Positions 22,621 through 30,534 are shown, counted from the stretch's first letter. The stretch: DNA of 34,989 nucleotides from Novosphingobium silvae (GCF_009856825.1 NZ_WVTD01000027.1:1-34989); one strand, 5' to 3'. Notes: generated by a model from the letters alone, not told the origin. Numbers and translations are program-made.

Positions 22621-22771
22621 GCTTTGCGCTCCTCTTCCACGCGCGTGTCTTCTTGATGAAGGGTGTCCACGCTCGGGCGGGCCGTGGCCACTATTAGTTT
22701 GATCAGGAATGGCAGCGCTCCCGCCGTGCTAGCCCCGAACGATGCCGCGACAGGCGAGAGGAGAAGGTGCG
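22621..22771. promoter_or_regulatory. Divergent promoter region between two SDR genes
   Basis: This 151-bp gap between divergent starts contains a 10-bp palindrome CACGCGCGTG (22638-22647). It also has an AT-rich stretch (ACTATTAGTTTGATCA, near 22691) that is the most promoter-like part. No regulator site is recognised. Confidence 0.4.
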
Positions 22772-23578
22772 ATGGGACGTCTTGAGGGAAAACGCGCGGT
22801 GATCCTTGGCGCCAGCAGTCCCGACAACATGGGCCAGACCATCGCCCGCCGCCTCATGGCCGAGGGCGCGAGGGTACTGGTCTCGGGCCGCAAGGAGAGC
22901 GTGCTCGCCGACTTTGCTGCGCAGCATGACTGCGAATGGGCGCCGTGCGACCTTACCGACAAGGGCAGCGTCGACCGCTTCGCCCATGTTGCGGCGGACA
23001 GGCTGGGCGGCATCGACATCGCCGTCAACGCCACCGGCTGGGGGCTGCTCAAGCCCTTCCTCGATACCACCCACGAGGAACTCATGGCAATGACCGTGCT
23101 GCAGTACGTGGGGCCTTTCCACTTCTACCAGGCGATGGTGGCGAAGATGGCGCGCAGCCTTGGCGGGCAAGGCGGATCGATCATCCAGATCAGTTCCGCC
23201 ACCGCCACGATCATGCTGAACGACCACGCCGCCTACATGGGCACCAAGGCCGGCGCGGACCATGTGATCCGCTGCGTTGCGCATGAGTTCGGGCAGGAAG
23301 GCATCCGCGCCAACTCGATCTCGCCCGGCCTCACCGACACGCCGATGACGTCGGACGCGAAGCAGGTGCCCGGGCTATTCGACGCCTTCCTGGCGGGCTA
23401 TCCGCTGGGCCGGATCGGCACCAGCGACGACATCGCTGCCGCGGTGGCATGGCTGGCAAGCGACGAGTGCTTCATGACGGGCGAGAACCTGCAGGTGAAC
23501 GGCGGGCTGACCTTGCGGCGCAATCCCATGAAATCGGAGATCGACGCCGCTGTCGCGGCTGCTATGAAGGCATCCTGA
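22772..23578 (+). CDS. Short-chain dehydrogenase/reductase with enoyl-reductase-like cofactor motif
   Basis: This is a 268-residue SDR. The glycine motif GASSPDNMG (13-21) is the longer, divergent form seen in FabI-like and related SDRs. Gly39-Arg40 after strand 2 suggests NADP(H). NAT (about 86-88) replaces NAG. Ser141/142 and Y155-MGT-K159 complete the active site, so the spacing is classical rather than YxxMxxxK of FabI. A C-terminal tail after the usual NGG (about 30 residues, ending AAAMKAS) is longer than in the other SDRs here. Start ATG 22772 has AGGAGAAGG upstream. A longer frame from 22742 is less likely. Confidence 0.9.
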   Translation: MGRLEGKRAVILGASSPDNMGQTIARRLMAEGARVLVSGRKESVLADFAAQHDCEWAPCDLTDKGSVDRFAHVAADRLGGIDIAVNATGWGLLKPFLDTTHEELMAMTVLQYVGPFHFYQAMVAKMARSLGGQGGSIIQISSATATIMLNDHAAYMGTKAGADHVIRCVAHEFGQEGIRANSISPGLTDTPMTSDAKQVPGLFDAFLAGYPLGRIGTSDDIAAAVAWLASDECFMTGENLQVNGGLTLRRNPMKSEIDAAVAAAMKAS

Positions 23579-24075
23579 GTTCATCTTCCTGGGGAGGAAG
23601 GGCTGGCGGCGGCGCCCGAGCAGGCGCCGTCGCCGATTCCGCGCCTTTATGGCCTTGACTGAAATAACCATTTAGGTTATACGCCGCAGCATCGATTTTG
23701 ATCTCAGGGTCACGATCGAACAAGCGGCGGGCCGGGAGCGTGTAGCTGACGCTTCTTCTCTCCCGGCGCGGTCGGCGTTTCGGTCGTGGACACCGGAACA
23801 GCCACAAAGGGATGCGTGGACGAAGATGAGGGTATGCCCTCAGGGAAGACGGCATGGGATGCGAGCCCTGCCCGTCACCCCCACGCACCGCACGGGCTCG
23901 GCCATCGGGAGTTCTTCATCGCCTCTCCCGGGGCCCTCGGCGAACAAAAGGCCTGAAACCGGCAGTCCTTGCGTGATGCCCGCAAGGAACCCCAGCGCCG
24001 ACCGCTTCGCCGTCCGCTGAACTTCTCCCCCGGCGTTATCCCGCACTCGCCAGCGGGCAATAAGGCGTGCCTGCC
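23579..24075. other. Gene-free 497-bp convergent intergenic region with several palindromes
   Basis: No coding frame here has recognisable homology or a ribosome site; short frames on both strands look like noise. It holds several inverted repeats: 23606-23635 (see terminator), ATAACC-attta-GGTTAT (23664-23680), CCGGGAG/CTCCCGG with an inner AGCGT/ACGCT (23732-23766), GAGGG-tatg-CCCTC (23828-23841), CCTTGC/GCAAGG (23967-23987) and an imperfect TTATCCCGC/GCGGGCAATAA (24036-24062). It may be decayed DNA, a small RNA locus or an intergenic repeat cluster. Confidence 0.55.
23606..23635 (+). terminator. Strong GC hairpin after the SDR gene
   Basis: A 12-bp stem, GGCGGCGGCGCC (23606-23617) with GGCGCCGTCGCC (23624-23635), has one G-T wobble and a 6-base loop. 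It lies 27 bp after the SDR stop. Only a weak T-run follows, so it may act with Rho or as a stabiliser. Confidence 0.45.
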
Positions 24076-25764
24076 TCAGCCTGCGGAAGAGGACGCCTCC
24101 GCCGCCGGCCGCTTCGAGGCGCCTTGCGCCTCCGCCTCCACCAGCGCTTTCACATCGGCGCGCAGCAGGTCCTTGCGCACTTTGCCCGAGGCCGTGCGCG
24201 GGAAATCGGCCCTGAATTCGAAGCGTTCGGGTATCTTCTGCCGGGCAAGGCCGCTGCCGGCCACATGCGCGCCGAGCGCCTCCGCCGGTGGGCTTCCTTC
24301 CACGATTACATAGGCGCACACCCCCTCGCCCAGCCGCGCGTGCGGCATCGCCACGACTGCCGCTTCGCGAACCTGCGGATGCTGGTGCAGCACGTCTTCG
24401 ATCTCCTTGGCCGAGATGTTCTCGCCGCCCCGGATAATGAGGTCCTTCTTGCGCCCGGTGATCGTCAGCGCGCCCTCGCGCGTCCTCACGCCAAGGTCGC
24501 CGGTCCGGAAATAGCCGTCGGCGGTGATCGCCTCGCGCGTCTGCGCCTCGTCGGCATAGCCCAGCATCATGCCGGGCCCGCGCGCCAGGATCTCGCCCTC
24601 CTCACCGTCCGGCAGGTCCTGCCCGGCATCGTCCACCACGCGCACGTCGTAGTCCACGATGGCGCCGTCGGTGGTGGCGGCCAGCGCCTCCGCCTCCGGC
24701 CAGCCGAACGTGACGAGCGGCACTTCCGAGGCGCCGAAGACGCGGAAGGCGCGCGCATTGTCGAAAGCGGCGTTGGCGGCGGGGATCAGGTCGGCCGGCA
24801 CCGCCGCACCCCCGCAGGCGAAGAAGCGCAGGGTCGGCAGGCGCTTGCCCGCAAGCCTTGCAGCCGCTGCCAGCTCGACCAGGAACGGCGTCGCCGCAAC
24901 CGTGCCGACGGCCCCATGCCGCTCCACCAGCGAAAGCGCCTCGGCCGCGTCCCAGCTTTCCATCAGCACGGTGCGGGTGCCGCAGATGAACGGCGCCTCC
25001 AGCCCGTTGGCATAGCCCGAGACATGCGTGACGGGCGAGGGCATGAGCGTGGCCTCGCCCGCCGACAGGCCCCAGTACGCGCCGCTCTCGCGCAGGATAC
25101 GGGCGATCGAGACATGGCTGTGCAGCACGCCCTTGGGCCGCCCCGTGGTGCCCGAGGTATAGAGCACCATCTTCACCCCCAGCGGATCGACGCGGGGCCG
25201 TGCGAAAGCCAGCCCGCGCCCTTCCGCCACGAGCGCGGCGAAATCGTCGTCCCCCTCTCCGCGCACGGTGAACACGAAGTCGAGGTCGGGCAGCGCCTGC
25301 GCGATGCGCCGCGCCATCGCCGCATAGTCGAACCGGCGGAAGAGCGCGGGCACGAACACCGCCCTCGCCCCGCAATCCGCCAGCATGAGCGAGACTTCAT
25401 GGTCGCGGTAGATCGGGACGATGGGATTGACGACGAGGCCCGACATCGCCGCCGCCAGGTTGATCACCATGGCCTCGCGCCAGTTGGGCACCTGGAAGGC
25501 GATCACGTCCCCCGGCCTCAACCCCCGCGCATGGAGCGCCGCGCTCAGCGCCTCGGCATCCGCGACGACCTGCCCGCGCGTGACCTCGTGCTCGCCCTCG
25601 TACAGCGCCACGAAGCCGGGGTCCGCGTCGGCCAGCGCGGCGGCCTGCTCGGCGATGGTGTGTTCGTCCCACGCCCCGGTACCGGCATAGGCGGCAAGAT
25701 GCCGCGGCAGCCCCCCCGGTTCGTGTTCAAGCCATGCCCATGCTGGGCTTTTCCTCTCCGTCAT
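24076..25764 (-). CDS. AMP-forming acyl-CoA synthetase/ligase (ANL superfamily)
   Basis: This 562-residue enzyme adenylates a carboxylate and transfers it to CoA. Motifs in order: P-loop YTSGTTGRPKGVLHSH (about 203-218), THVSGY, FACGGAAVP, GYFRTGDLGVRTREGALTITGR with the hinge region, GGENISAKEIEDVL, and the catalytic lysine in PRTASGK (Lys528). It most resembles cyclohexanecarboxylate-CoA ligase/FadD-like members. It is divergent from a Rieske oxygenase operon, so it could activate the substrate or a cleavage product of that step. Start: ATG 25762-25764 gives a normal N-terminus. An ATG at 25798-25800 extends it by 12 residues. Neither has a good ribosome site. Confidence 0.9.
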   Translation of the reverse strand: MTERKSPAWAWLEHEPGGLPRHLAAYAGTGAWDEHTIAEQAAALADADPGFVALYEGEHEVTRGQVVADAEALSAALHARGLRPGDVIAFQVPNWREAMVINLAAAMSGLVVNPIVPIYRDHEVSLMLADCGARAVFVPALFRRFDYAAMARRIAQALPDLDFVFTVRGEGDDDFAALVAEGRGLAFARPRVDPLGVKMVLYTSGTTGRPKGVLHSHVSIARILRESGAYWGLSAGEATLMPSPVTHVSGYANGLEAPFICGTRTVLMESWDAAEALSLVERHGAVGTVAATPFLVELAAAARLAGKRLPTLRFFACGGAAVPADLIPAANAAFDNARAFRVFGASEVPLVTFGWPEAEALAATTDGAIVDYDVRVVDDAGQDLPDGEEGEILARGPGMMLGYADEAQTREAITADGYFRTGDLGVRTREGALTITGRKKDLIIRGGENISAKEIEDVLHQHPQVREAAVVAMPHARLGEGVCAYVIVEGSPPAEALGAHVAGSGLARQKIPERFEFRADFPRTASGKVRKDLLRADVKALVEAEAQGASKRPAAEASSSAG

Positions 25765-25794
25765 GGTGCCATGAGTGCTCCGCCGAGGCGCCGC

Positions 25795-25806
25795 GGCCAA
25801 CTGGCC
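25795..25806. promoter_or_regulatory. Short palindrome in the ligase / Rieske divergent promoter
   Basis: GGCCA-ac-TGGCC is a perfect 5+5 inverted repeat, in the 158-bp gap between the ligase start (25764) and the Rieske start (25923). ACCT-tgcgc-AGGT (25849-25861) is a second small repeat. Both are GC-rich and could be chance. Confidence 0.3.
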
Positions 25807-25922
25807 AAAATGCCAAGCGGGCCAGCAAACGAGACACCCTCGCCTATCACCTTGCGCAGGTTGCCGCCATGCCCGCGCTCGCGCAGGATCGCGGCGATAA
25901 GAATTCAGCCGGGAGACGGGAT

Positions 25923-27101
25923 GTGGAACGCGTGAAGCGCATTGGCGACGTGGCCGAGATCATGCTCGACTATGTGGAGAACAGGAAGACTTTCCAGACC
26001 GACAGGCCGATGCGCGTGCCCACCGGCAGCTATACCGACAAGGACCAGTTCAAGGCCGAGATGGAGCTGGTGTTCAAGCGCGTTCCGCTGATGCTGGCCT
26101 TCACCGCCGAACTGCCCAACCCCGGCGACTACAAGGCGATGGACGCCGTCGGCTCGCCCGTGCTCATCAACCGCGACAAGGCCGGCAAGGTGCGCGCCTT
26201 CCTCAACGTGTGCTCGCACCGCGGCGCGCCGGTCGCGCCCGAGGGGACGGGCAACTGCTCGCGCTTCACCTGCAAGTACCATTCGTGGACTTTCGGGGCG
26301 GACGGCAAGCTGATCGGCATCTCCGAGCCCGGCACCTTCGGCGAGGTGGACAAGAGCCGCATGGGCCTTCGCGAACTGCCCTGCGAGGAGCGGGCCGGCA
26401 TGATCTTCGTCTGCCTGACGCCCAACGCGCCGCTCGATCTCGACACCTATTTCCAGGGCTTTCTCGAGGACTTCGAAGCGCTCGACTTCGCGAACTGGAC
26501 GTATCTGGGCAACCGCACGATCGTGGGCGCCAACTGGAAGATCGCTTTCGACGGGTACCTCGAAGGCTATCACTTCAAGTCTCTCCATCCGGAAACGATC
26601 TTCCCGCGCACGCCCTCCAACTGCACGCACTACGAGGGGTTCGGGCCGAACATCCGCATCGGCTTCCCGCAGCACTCCATTGCCGAGCAGTTGAAGGATG
26701 TGCCCCGCGAACAGTGGGGCAACCGCGAGAACTACGGCTACGACTTCGTGCGCATCTTCTTCCCCAACGTCTCGATCTTCATCGCGCCCGAGATCACGCA
26801 GGTCGCCCAGCTGTTCCCCGGGCCCACGCCCGATCGCAATCGCACCGTGCTCAATTACCTGCGCCGCGAACCCGTCCGCGACGAGGCCGACCGGGAAGCG
26901 GCGGAAGCGGCGATGAACTTCTTCCGCGACGTCACTTACGAGGAGGACTACGTCATCGGCCTGGAGATCCAGAAAGGCCTGGAATCCGGCGCCCACGACG
27001 AACTGACCTTCGGCAGGAACGAGCGCGGCAACCAGTATTTCCACGAGTGGCTGAACTGGTACCTTGAGGACGATGCCTCGGCTCCCGTGCCGCGGATGTG
27101 A
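25923..27101 (+). CDS. Rieske non-heme iron oxygenase, large subunit (second type)
   Basis: This is a 392-residue oxygenase. The [2Fe-2S] site is Cys97-x-His99 (NVCSHRGAP) and Cys117-xx-His120 (FTCKYHSW). The mononuclear iron site is in NWKIAFDGYLEGYHFKSLHP, with two His. It is about 90 residues shorter than the other Rieske oxygenase and clearly a different subfamily. The start is a judgement: GTG 25923-25925 has GGGAG seven bases upstream, while ATG 25869 or the frame start at 25734 would add unlikely residues. Its stop overlaps a sugar-isomerase-fold gene (GTGA) and then an EthD gene (ATGA), giving a tight three-gene operon. No beta subunit is adjacent. Confidence 0.9.
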   Translation: MERVKRIGDVAEIMLDYVENRKTFQTDRPMRVPTGSYTDKDQFKAEMELVFKRVPLMLAFTAELPNPGDYKAMDAVGSPVLINRDKAGKVRAFLNVCSHRGAPVAPEGTGNCSRFTCKYHSWTFGADGKLIGISEPGTFGEVDKSRMGLRELPCEERAGMIFVCLTPNAPLDLDTYFQGFLEDFEALDFANWTYLGNRTIVGANWKIAFDGYLEGYHFKSLHPETIFPRTPSNCTHYEGFGPNIRIGFPQHSIAEQLKDVPREQWGNRENYGYDFVRIFFPNVSIFIAPEITQVAQLFPGPTPDRNRTVLNYLRREPVRDEADREAAEAAMNFFRDVTYEEDYVIGLEIQKGLESGAHDELTFGRNERGNQYFHEWLNWYLEDDASAPVPRM

Positions 27102-27898
27102 AACGCATGAACCGGCTGTCGCTCGCCTCCGGCGTGCTGCCCGAGTTCGGGGCCGTCGACGTGATCGAGGCTGGCGCGGCCGCCGGGTTCGACGCGGCCG
27201 GGCTCTGGGTCGATCCGGTGGAATGGACCGCCCGCCACACGCGCGAAGCCGCCGCCGCGCTGGCCGCCACGGGGATGCCGGTGCTCGACGTGGAAGTTGT
27301 GTGGATCAGGCCCGACACCCCGCTGGACGACCACCGCAAGGTGCTCGACGTCGGCGCCGCGCTGGGCGCGGCCAACGTGCTGTGCGTCTCCTCCCACCCG
27401 GACGAGGGCGAGACCGTCGCCCAGCTCGCCGGACTTTGCCGGCATGCCGAGGGTTCGGGCATGCGGGTGGCGCTGGAATTCGGCATCTTCACCAGGGTGG
27501 CGACGCTCGGGCAAGCGCTCGCCGTGCTCGACCGGGTAGGCCATCCGATGCGCGCCGTGCTCGTCGATCCGATTCACGTCGACCGTTCGGGCACGCCGAT
27601 CGCCCAGATCGCCGCGCTCGATCCCGCCTTGCTGCCCTACGCCCAGTTCTGCGACGCGCGGGCGCAGCGCCCCGATCCGGCCGACTTCGACGCCGTCATC
27701 ACCGACGCCGTCGACCTTCGCGAGCAGCCCGGCGAGGGCGTGCTGCCGCTCGCCGCGCTGATCGAGGCGCTGCCCGCAGGGATACCGCTTTCGCTCGAAC
27801 TGCGCTCGGCCGCGCTGCGCGGCGCCTTTGCCCACCCGGTCCTGCGCGCAAAGGCGGTGCTCGATGCCGCGCGCAGCTGGATGGAGCGCCTGGCATGA
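27098..27898 (+). CDS. Sugar phosphate isomerase/epimerase-like TIM-barrel protein
   Basis: This is a 266-residue protein of the xylose-isomerase-like/AP endonuclease 2 fold. Plausible metal ligands follow the family pattern: Glu in VALEFGIF, Asp and His in LVDPIHVDRSG, Asp in QFCDARAQ and Glu in LSLELRS. Members act as isomerases, epimerases or dehydratases on hydroxy-keto compounds. Within a Rieske operon it may isomerise or dehydrate a ring product; that is inference. The GTG start at 27098 overlaps the Rieske stop. ATG 27107 (MNRLSLASG) is an equally good alternative, three codons later. Neither has a clear ribosome site, so coupling is expected. Confidence 0.85.
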   Translation: MKRMNRLSLASGVLPEFGAVDVIEAGAAAGFDAAGLWVDPVEWTARHTREAAAALAATGMPVLDVEVVWIRPDTPLDDHRKVLDVGAALGAANVLCVSSHPDEGETVAQLAGLCRHAEGSGMRVALEFGIFTRVATLGQALAVLDRVGHPMRAVLVDPIHVDRSGTPIAQIAALDPALLPYAQFCDARAQRPDPADFDAVITDAVDLREQPGEGVLPLAALIEALPAGIPLSLELRSAALRGAFAHPVLRAKAVLDAARSWMERLA

Positions 27899-28257
27899 GC
27901 GTCACCGTCATAACCCTCCTCAAGCGCCGCGAAGGCATGAGCCCGCACGATTTCCGCGCCTATTACGAAAGCAGCCACCGCAGGATCGGCGAGGCCGTCC
28001 TTGCCGGCTATGCCACCCGCTACATCCGGCGCTTCCTGTCGCCAACGGACGGCATCGACGCGCTTTTCGACTTCGACGTGGTGATGGAGATCGACTTCCC
28101 CGACGAGCCCACGCGCGATGCCTGCTTCGCGGCGATGCGCGATCCGCAAACGCTGGCGACGATCGCCGCGGACGAGGAGAAGCTGTTCGACCGCAGCCGG
28201 ACCCGCACGTTCAGCGTGACGGAATGTGCCTCGGCGATGCCGCCGGTGAAGGCCTGA
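27895..28257 (+). CDS. EthD-domain protein (dimeric alpha-beta barrel)
   Basis: This is a 120-residue protein. It begins MSVTVITLLKRREGMSPHDFRAYYESSH, which carries the EthD pattern of a first strand, a K-R-x-G-M-S turn and a helix with F-x-x-Y (written here as features: strand 3-9, turn 12-16, helix 18-28). EthD/ABM proteins bind or cyclise hydrophobic intermediates and often occur next to oxygenases; the function of EthD itself in ether degradation is unresolved. The ATG start overlaps the previous stop (ATGA, 27895-27898). It is the last gene of the Rieske-2 operon. A long frame through the whole region from 27064 is an out-of-frame shadow. Confidence 0.85.
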   Translation: MSVTVITLLKRREGMSPHDFRAYYESSHRRIGEAVLAGYATRYIRRFLSPTDGIDALFDFDVVMEIDFPDEPTRDACFAAMRDPQTLATIAADEEKLFDRSRTRTFSVTECASAMPPVKA

Positions 28258-28313
28258 CACCGTTAGCGGCATGGCGCCTTGCCTGCGGGCCTCCCGCCGC
28301 CTAGGGGCGGTGC

Positions 28314-28652
28314 ATGGCCAAAGCCGACCGCCTTGAACGCCTCGACGCGCGCCGTGCCGACCTGGAGGCGCAGTACACCGACGCGCTGCTAGCGGCGCTG
28401 CGCGTCACGGCGGCGGGCAAGTGGGGCCTGTTCGGTCACACCGCCGACAAGGCCACCCGCGCCGCCGCAGCCCCCGTCGTCGCGCATCTCACCGAACTCG
28501 GCGAGGAGATCGATGCCATGCGCGAGACATTGTTCATGGAACCCTTCGACCTCCACCGCGAGTTCCTCGCCTCCCGCGGTCCGGTCGATGCGCAGGCCGT
28601 CGGGGAGCCCCGGCAAGCCCAGGCCTGGCTCCAGAGACTCGCCGCGCAGTAG
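28314..28652 (+). CDS. Small uncharacterised helical protein
   Basis: This is a 112-residue protein. It is rich in Ala, Arg, Leu and Glu with heptad-like spacing (LERLDARRADLEAQYTDALL near 7-26), so two long helices or a short coiled coil are likely. The middle part GKWGLFGHTADKATRAAA (about 35-52) is glycine/histidine-bearing and non-helical. I do not recognise a domain. A CCGCC-tagg-GGCGG repeat (28297-28310) ends three bases before the start. GGGGCGG is the only ribosome-site candidate. It may be a conserved sphingomonad housekeeping ORF unrelated to the catabolic genes. Confidence 0.65.
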   Translation: MAKADRLERLDARRADLEAQYTDALLAALRVTAAGKWGLFGHTADKATRAAAAPVVAHLTELGEEIDAMRETLFMEPFDLHREFLASRGPVDAQAVGEPRQAQAWLQRLAAQ

Positions 28653-28739
28653 GTCGGCCGCAGGACCGTCCGTCACCGGCAACCCCGGCGCCGGCGGGAA
28701 TGGGTGGTAGGCGGCGCGCCTTTTCCCCCCGGATTTTTG

Positions 28740-29004
28740 GGTGAGTCGACTCACCTCAAAAGGTGGGCGCCCCGCTCGATGCCCACCTGCCACGGCGGAG
28801 AAGATAGTGCACGCGGAGACGCGGAGGCGCGGAAGATGTCCCGCAAGCCGCAGCCTTTCCTGTCCCTGCAAACCCGGCAACAACCGCAGCATCGAAAGAG
28901 AAGGCAACATCACCGCAAAAGCCACCTCCGCGTCTCCGCGCCTCCGCGTGACCCGTTCTTCTTGCGCGGCACTTCCGACCTACGGCCGCCATGGGTGGGA
29001 AGTG
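28740..29004. repeat. Array of tandem palindromes in a 426-bp gene-free stretch
   Basis: Four palindromic units follow each other. First is a perfect 16-bp palindrome, GGTGAGTCGACTCACC (28740-28755), with TTTT/AAAA flanks and two overlapping GANTC sites. Second is AGGTGGGC/GCCCACCT (28761-28788). Third is a long-armed element (28810-28950, listed separately). Fourth is CACTTCCGACC/GGTGGGAAGTG (28970-29004, 10 of 11 paired). No protein is encoded between 28653 and 29078. The pattern looks like REP/MITE-type mobile intergenic DNA. Copy number elsewhere in the genome is unknown. Confidence 0.6.
28810..28950. repeat. MITE-like inverted-repeat element with CGCGGAG-type arms
   Basis: The left arm (28810-28833) is built of ACGCGGAG/GCGCGGAG units. 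The right arm (28925-28950) is its near inverse, CTCCGCGT/CTCCGCGC units, with the order of units partly swapped. About 90 bp of non-coding DNA lies between. AGAAGA and TTCTTC just outside the arms extend the symmetry. Translated, the arms give TRRRG and PRLRV fragments of the kind seen from repetitive intergenic DNA in many proteobacteria. It could form a long cruciform or RNA hairpin. Confidence 0.6.
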
Positions 29005-29078
29005 GAAGGGCGGCTTTGGCTTTGCATTGCGGGCGAAGCGGACATCGTGGATACCGTCGCTTCTTGCAGGAGGCGATG

Positions 29079-29426
29079 ATGACTTCGTTCGATCCGTTAG
29101 CGCGCCTCGACGCGCAAATGTCTGATGTAAGCGACGTATATGTCGGGGCGGGACAAGATGCCGAAAGCTACATTGGGGGTTTGGAGCGGGCGCTACGCGA
29201 GGCCGTCTGCGCCCCGTTCCTTGTGACCGCCACGGTTGACGAGCCCGGATTCCCAAATGCGAATGTTGGTGACACCATCACCGGGCAGTGCGTGGCTCAT
29301 TCCGAGGGATACTGGCTCGTCTATCAGTCCGAGAATGACAGGTTCATGTGCTTTTGGGGGGCTGACGTGGACAACCTTGGCGCACCCGGCATTTTCGGAT
29401 CGCCACTCGGCTGCTGGTCGGCCTGA
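29079..29426 (+). CDS. Uncharacterised small protein with atypical codon use
   Basis: This is a 115-residue protein with no recognised domain. Start ATG 29079 has AGGAGG five bases upstream; ATG 29076 is adjacent. The sequence is acidic in its first third, with many aromatic and glycine residues toward the end (EGYWLVYQSENDRFMCFWGA, then GIFGSPLGCWSA). That suggests a compact mixed alpha/beta fold. About 36 of 115 codons end in A or T, including TTA, CTA and GTA, which is clearly more than in the neighbouring catabolic genes. It may therefore be acquired DNA. It lies just after the palindrome array and convergent with the MDR gene. An immunity-type or SMI1/Knr4-like role is possible but not supported by a motif. 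Confidence 0.65.
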   Translation: MTSFDPLARLDAQMSDVSDVYVGAGQDAESYIGGLERALREAVCAPFLVTATVDEPGFPNANVGDTITGQCVAHSEGYWLVYQSENDRFMCFWGADVDNLGAPGIFGSPLGCWSA

Positions 29427-29497
29427 AACGTCCGCTTCCGGGACCGGCCTGCAGCAAAATTACCGGCGATAAGGGGGCAAAATCGGAAAGTCCGCTT

Positions 29498-30505
29498 TTA
29501 CAGGCGCACGATGACTTTGCCGATGTTCCTGCCGGTGAGCATGCGCTCGTAGGCGGCGGGCACGTTTTCCAGCCCCTGGGTCTCGTCGAAGCGGACGGCC
29601 AGCCTGCCTTCGTCGAGCCAGGTGCGCAGCTGCGGCAGGAACTCGGCGCCGCGTTCCAGGAAGTCGGGGATGAAGAAACCCTCGATCCGCAGGCGCCGCA
29701 TCAGCACCTGGTCGAACTTCGCGGGCCCCGGCATCGCGACATCGCTGTCGTAGCCCGCGATCATCCCGCAGATGGCCACGCGGCCATAGTGCGCCATGTT
29801 GCCGAGCACGGCGTCCAGGATCGGTCCGCCCACGTTGTCGAAGAAGGCATGCACGCCGCCCGGCACCTGTGACAGGCGTGCCGACACGTCCTCGGCGCGG
29901 TAGTCGATCGCCATGTCCACGCCGAGCTCGTCGAGGAGGAAGCGGCACTTCTCCGCCCCTCCGGCAATCCCGACCACCCTCGCGCCAAGGTTGCGCCCGA
30001 TCTGGCAGGCGAGGCTTCCGGTGGCACCCGCCGCCGCCGAGACGGCCAGCCACTCCCCCGGCCTGACCGCCGCCACTTCGCGCACGCCGACCAGCGCGGT
30101 CCAGGCGTTCATACCCAGCGCGCCGAAATGCTGGCGCGGATCGGCGACGGTTTCGTCCACCACTTCAAGCCCGGCGAGCGCGGGAACCACCGTCGCCACA
30201 TCGGCCCATTGCCCGAAGCCGCGCACCCGCACGCCCGGCGGATAGGCCGGGTCCAGGCTCTCGATCACGCGGCCAAGCACGAGACCCACCATCCGCGAGC
30301 CCAGCGGCAACGGCGGCTGATAGCCATCGGTGCGCGGGCTCATCCACATGCGGGTGCCCGCATCCATCGACAGCCACTCCACCGCGATGCGCACTTCGCC
30401 CGGCGCAAGCGGCGCGCACGCCTCCTCATGCAGGCTGAGGAAGCGCTCGAAGCGCGTGTTGCCTTCGGGATGGCGATCGAGGCGCCAGTAGCGGCACAGC
30501 GTCAA
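29498..30505 (-). CDS. Zinc-independent MDR NADP-dependent oxidoreductase (intact paralogue)
   Basis: This is a 335-residue reductase of the curcumin/prostaglandin/2-alkenal reductase type, which reduces activated C=C bonds. The substrate domain contains EWLSMDAGTRMWM (43-55). The cofactor motif is AAAGATGSLACQIGRNLGA (157-175), with AGGAEKCR and the conserved DY pair at 201-202. The C-terminal GRNIGKVIVRL matches the family end. No zinc ligands are present. The start is probably TTG 30503-30505, with AGGAG six bases upstream, since it gives a family-typical length; the open frame runs further back into the promoter of receptor 2. It is a paralogue of the broken gene at 20726-21739. Both lie head-to-head with a TonB receptor gene. 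Confidence 0.88.
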   Translation of the reverse strand: MTLCRYWRLDRHPEGNTRFERFLSLHEEACAPLAPGEVRIAVEWLSMDAGTRMWMSPRTDGYQPPLPLGSRMVGLVLGRVIESLDPAYPPGVRVRGFGQWADVATVVPALAGLEVVDETVADPRQHFGALGMNAWTALVGVREVAAVRPGEWLAVSAAAGATGSLACQIGRNLGARVVGIAGGAEKCRFLLDELGVDMAIDYRAEDVSARLSQVPGGVHAFFDNVGGPILDAVLGNMAHYGRVAICGMIAGYDSDVAMPGPAKFDQVLMRRLRIEGFFIPDFLERGAEFLPQLRTWLDEGRLAVRFDETQGLENVPAAYERMLTGRNIGKVIVRL

Positions 30506-30522
30506 TTCCCTCTCCTCGTCCC

Positions 30523-30534
30523 GTGTCCGGACAC
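30523..30534. promoter_or_regulatory. Perfect 12-bp palindrome near the MDR start
   Basis: GTGTCCGGACAC is self-complementary and lies 18 bp before the TTG start of the minus-strand MDR gene, inside the 155-bp divergent gap with receptor 2. The position suits a repressor site. Confidence 0.45.

Noticed and set aside
23826..24020. Small ORFs in the 23.6-24.1 kb gap as real genes
   Set aside because: They have no ribosome site or recognisable fold and composition typical of noise. Frames on both strands are equally open.
28740..28950. CRISPR array
   Set aside because: The repeats are inverted, not direct and evenly spaced. There are no spacers and no cas genes nearby.
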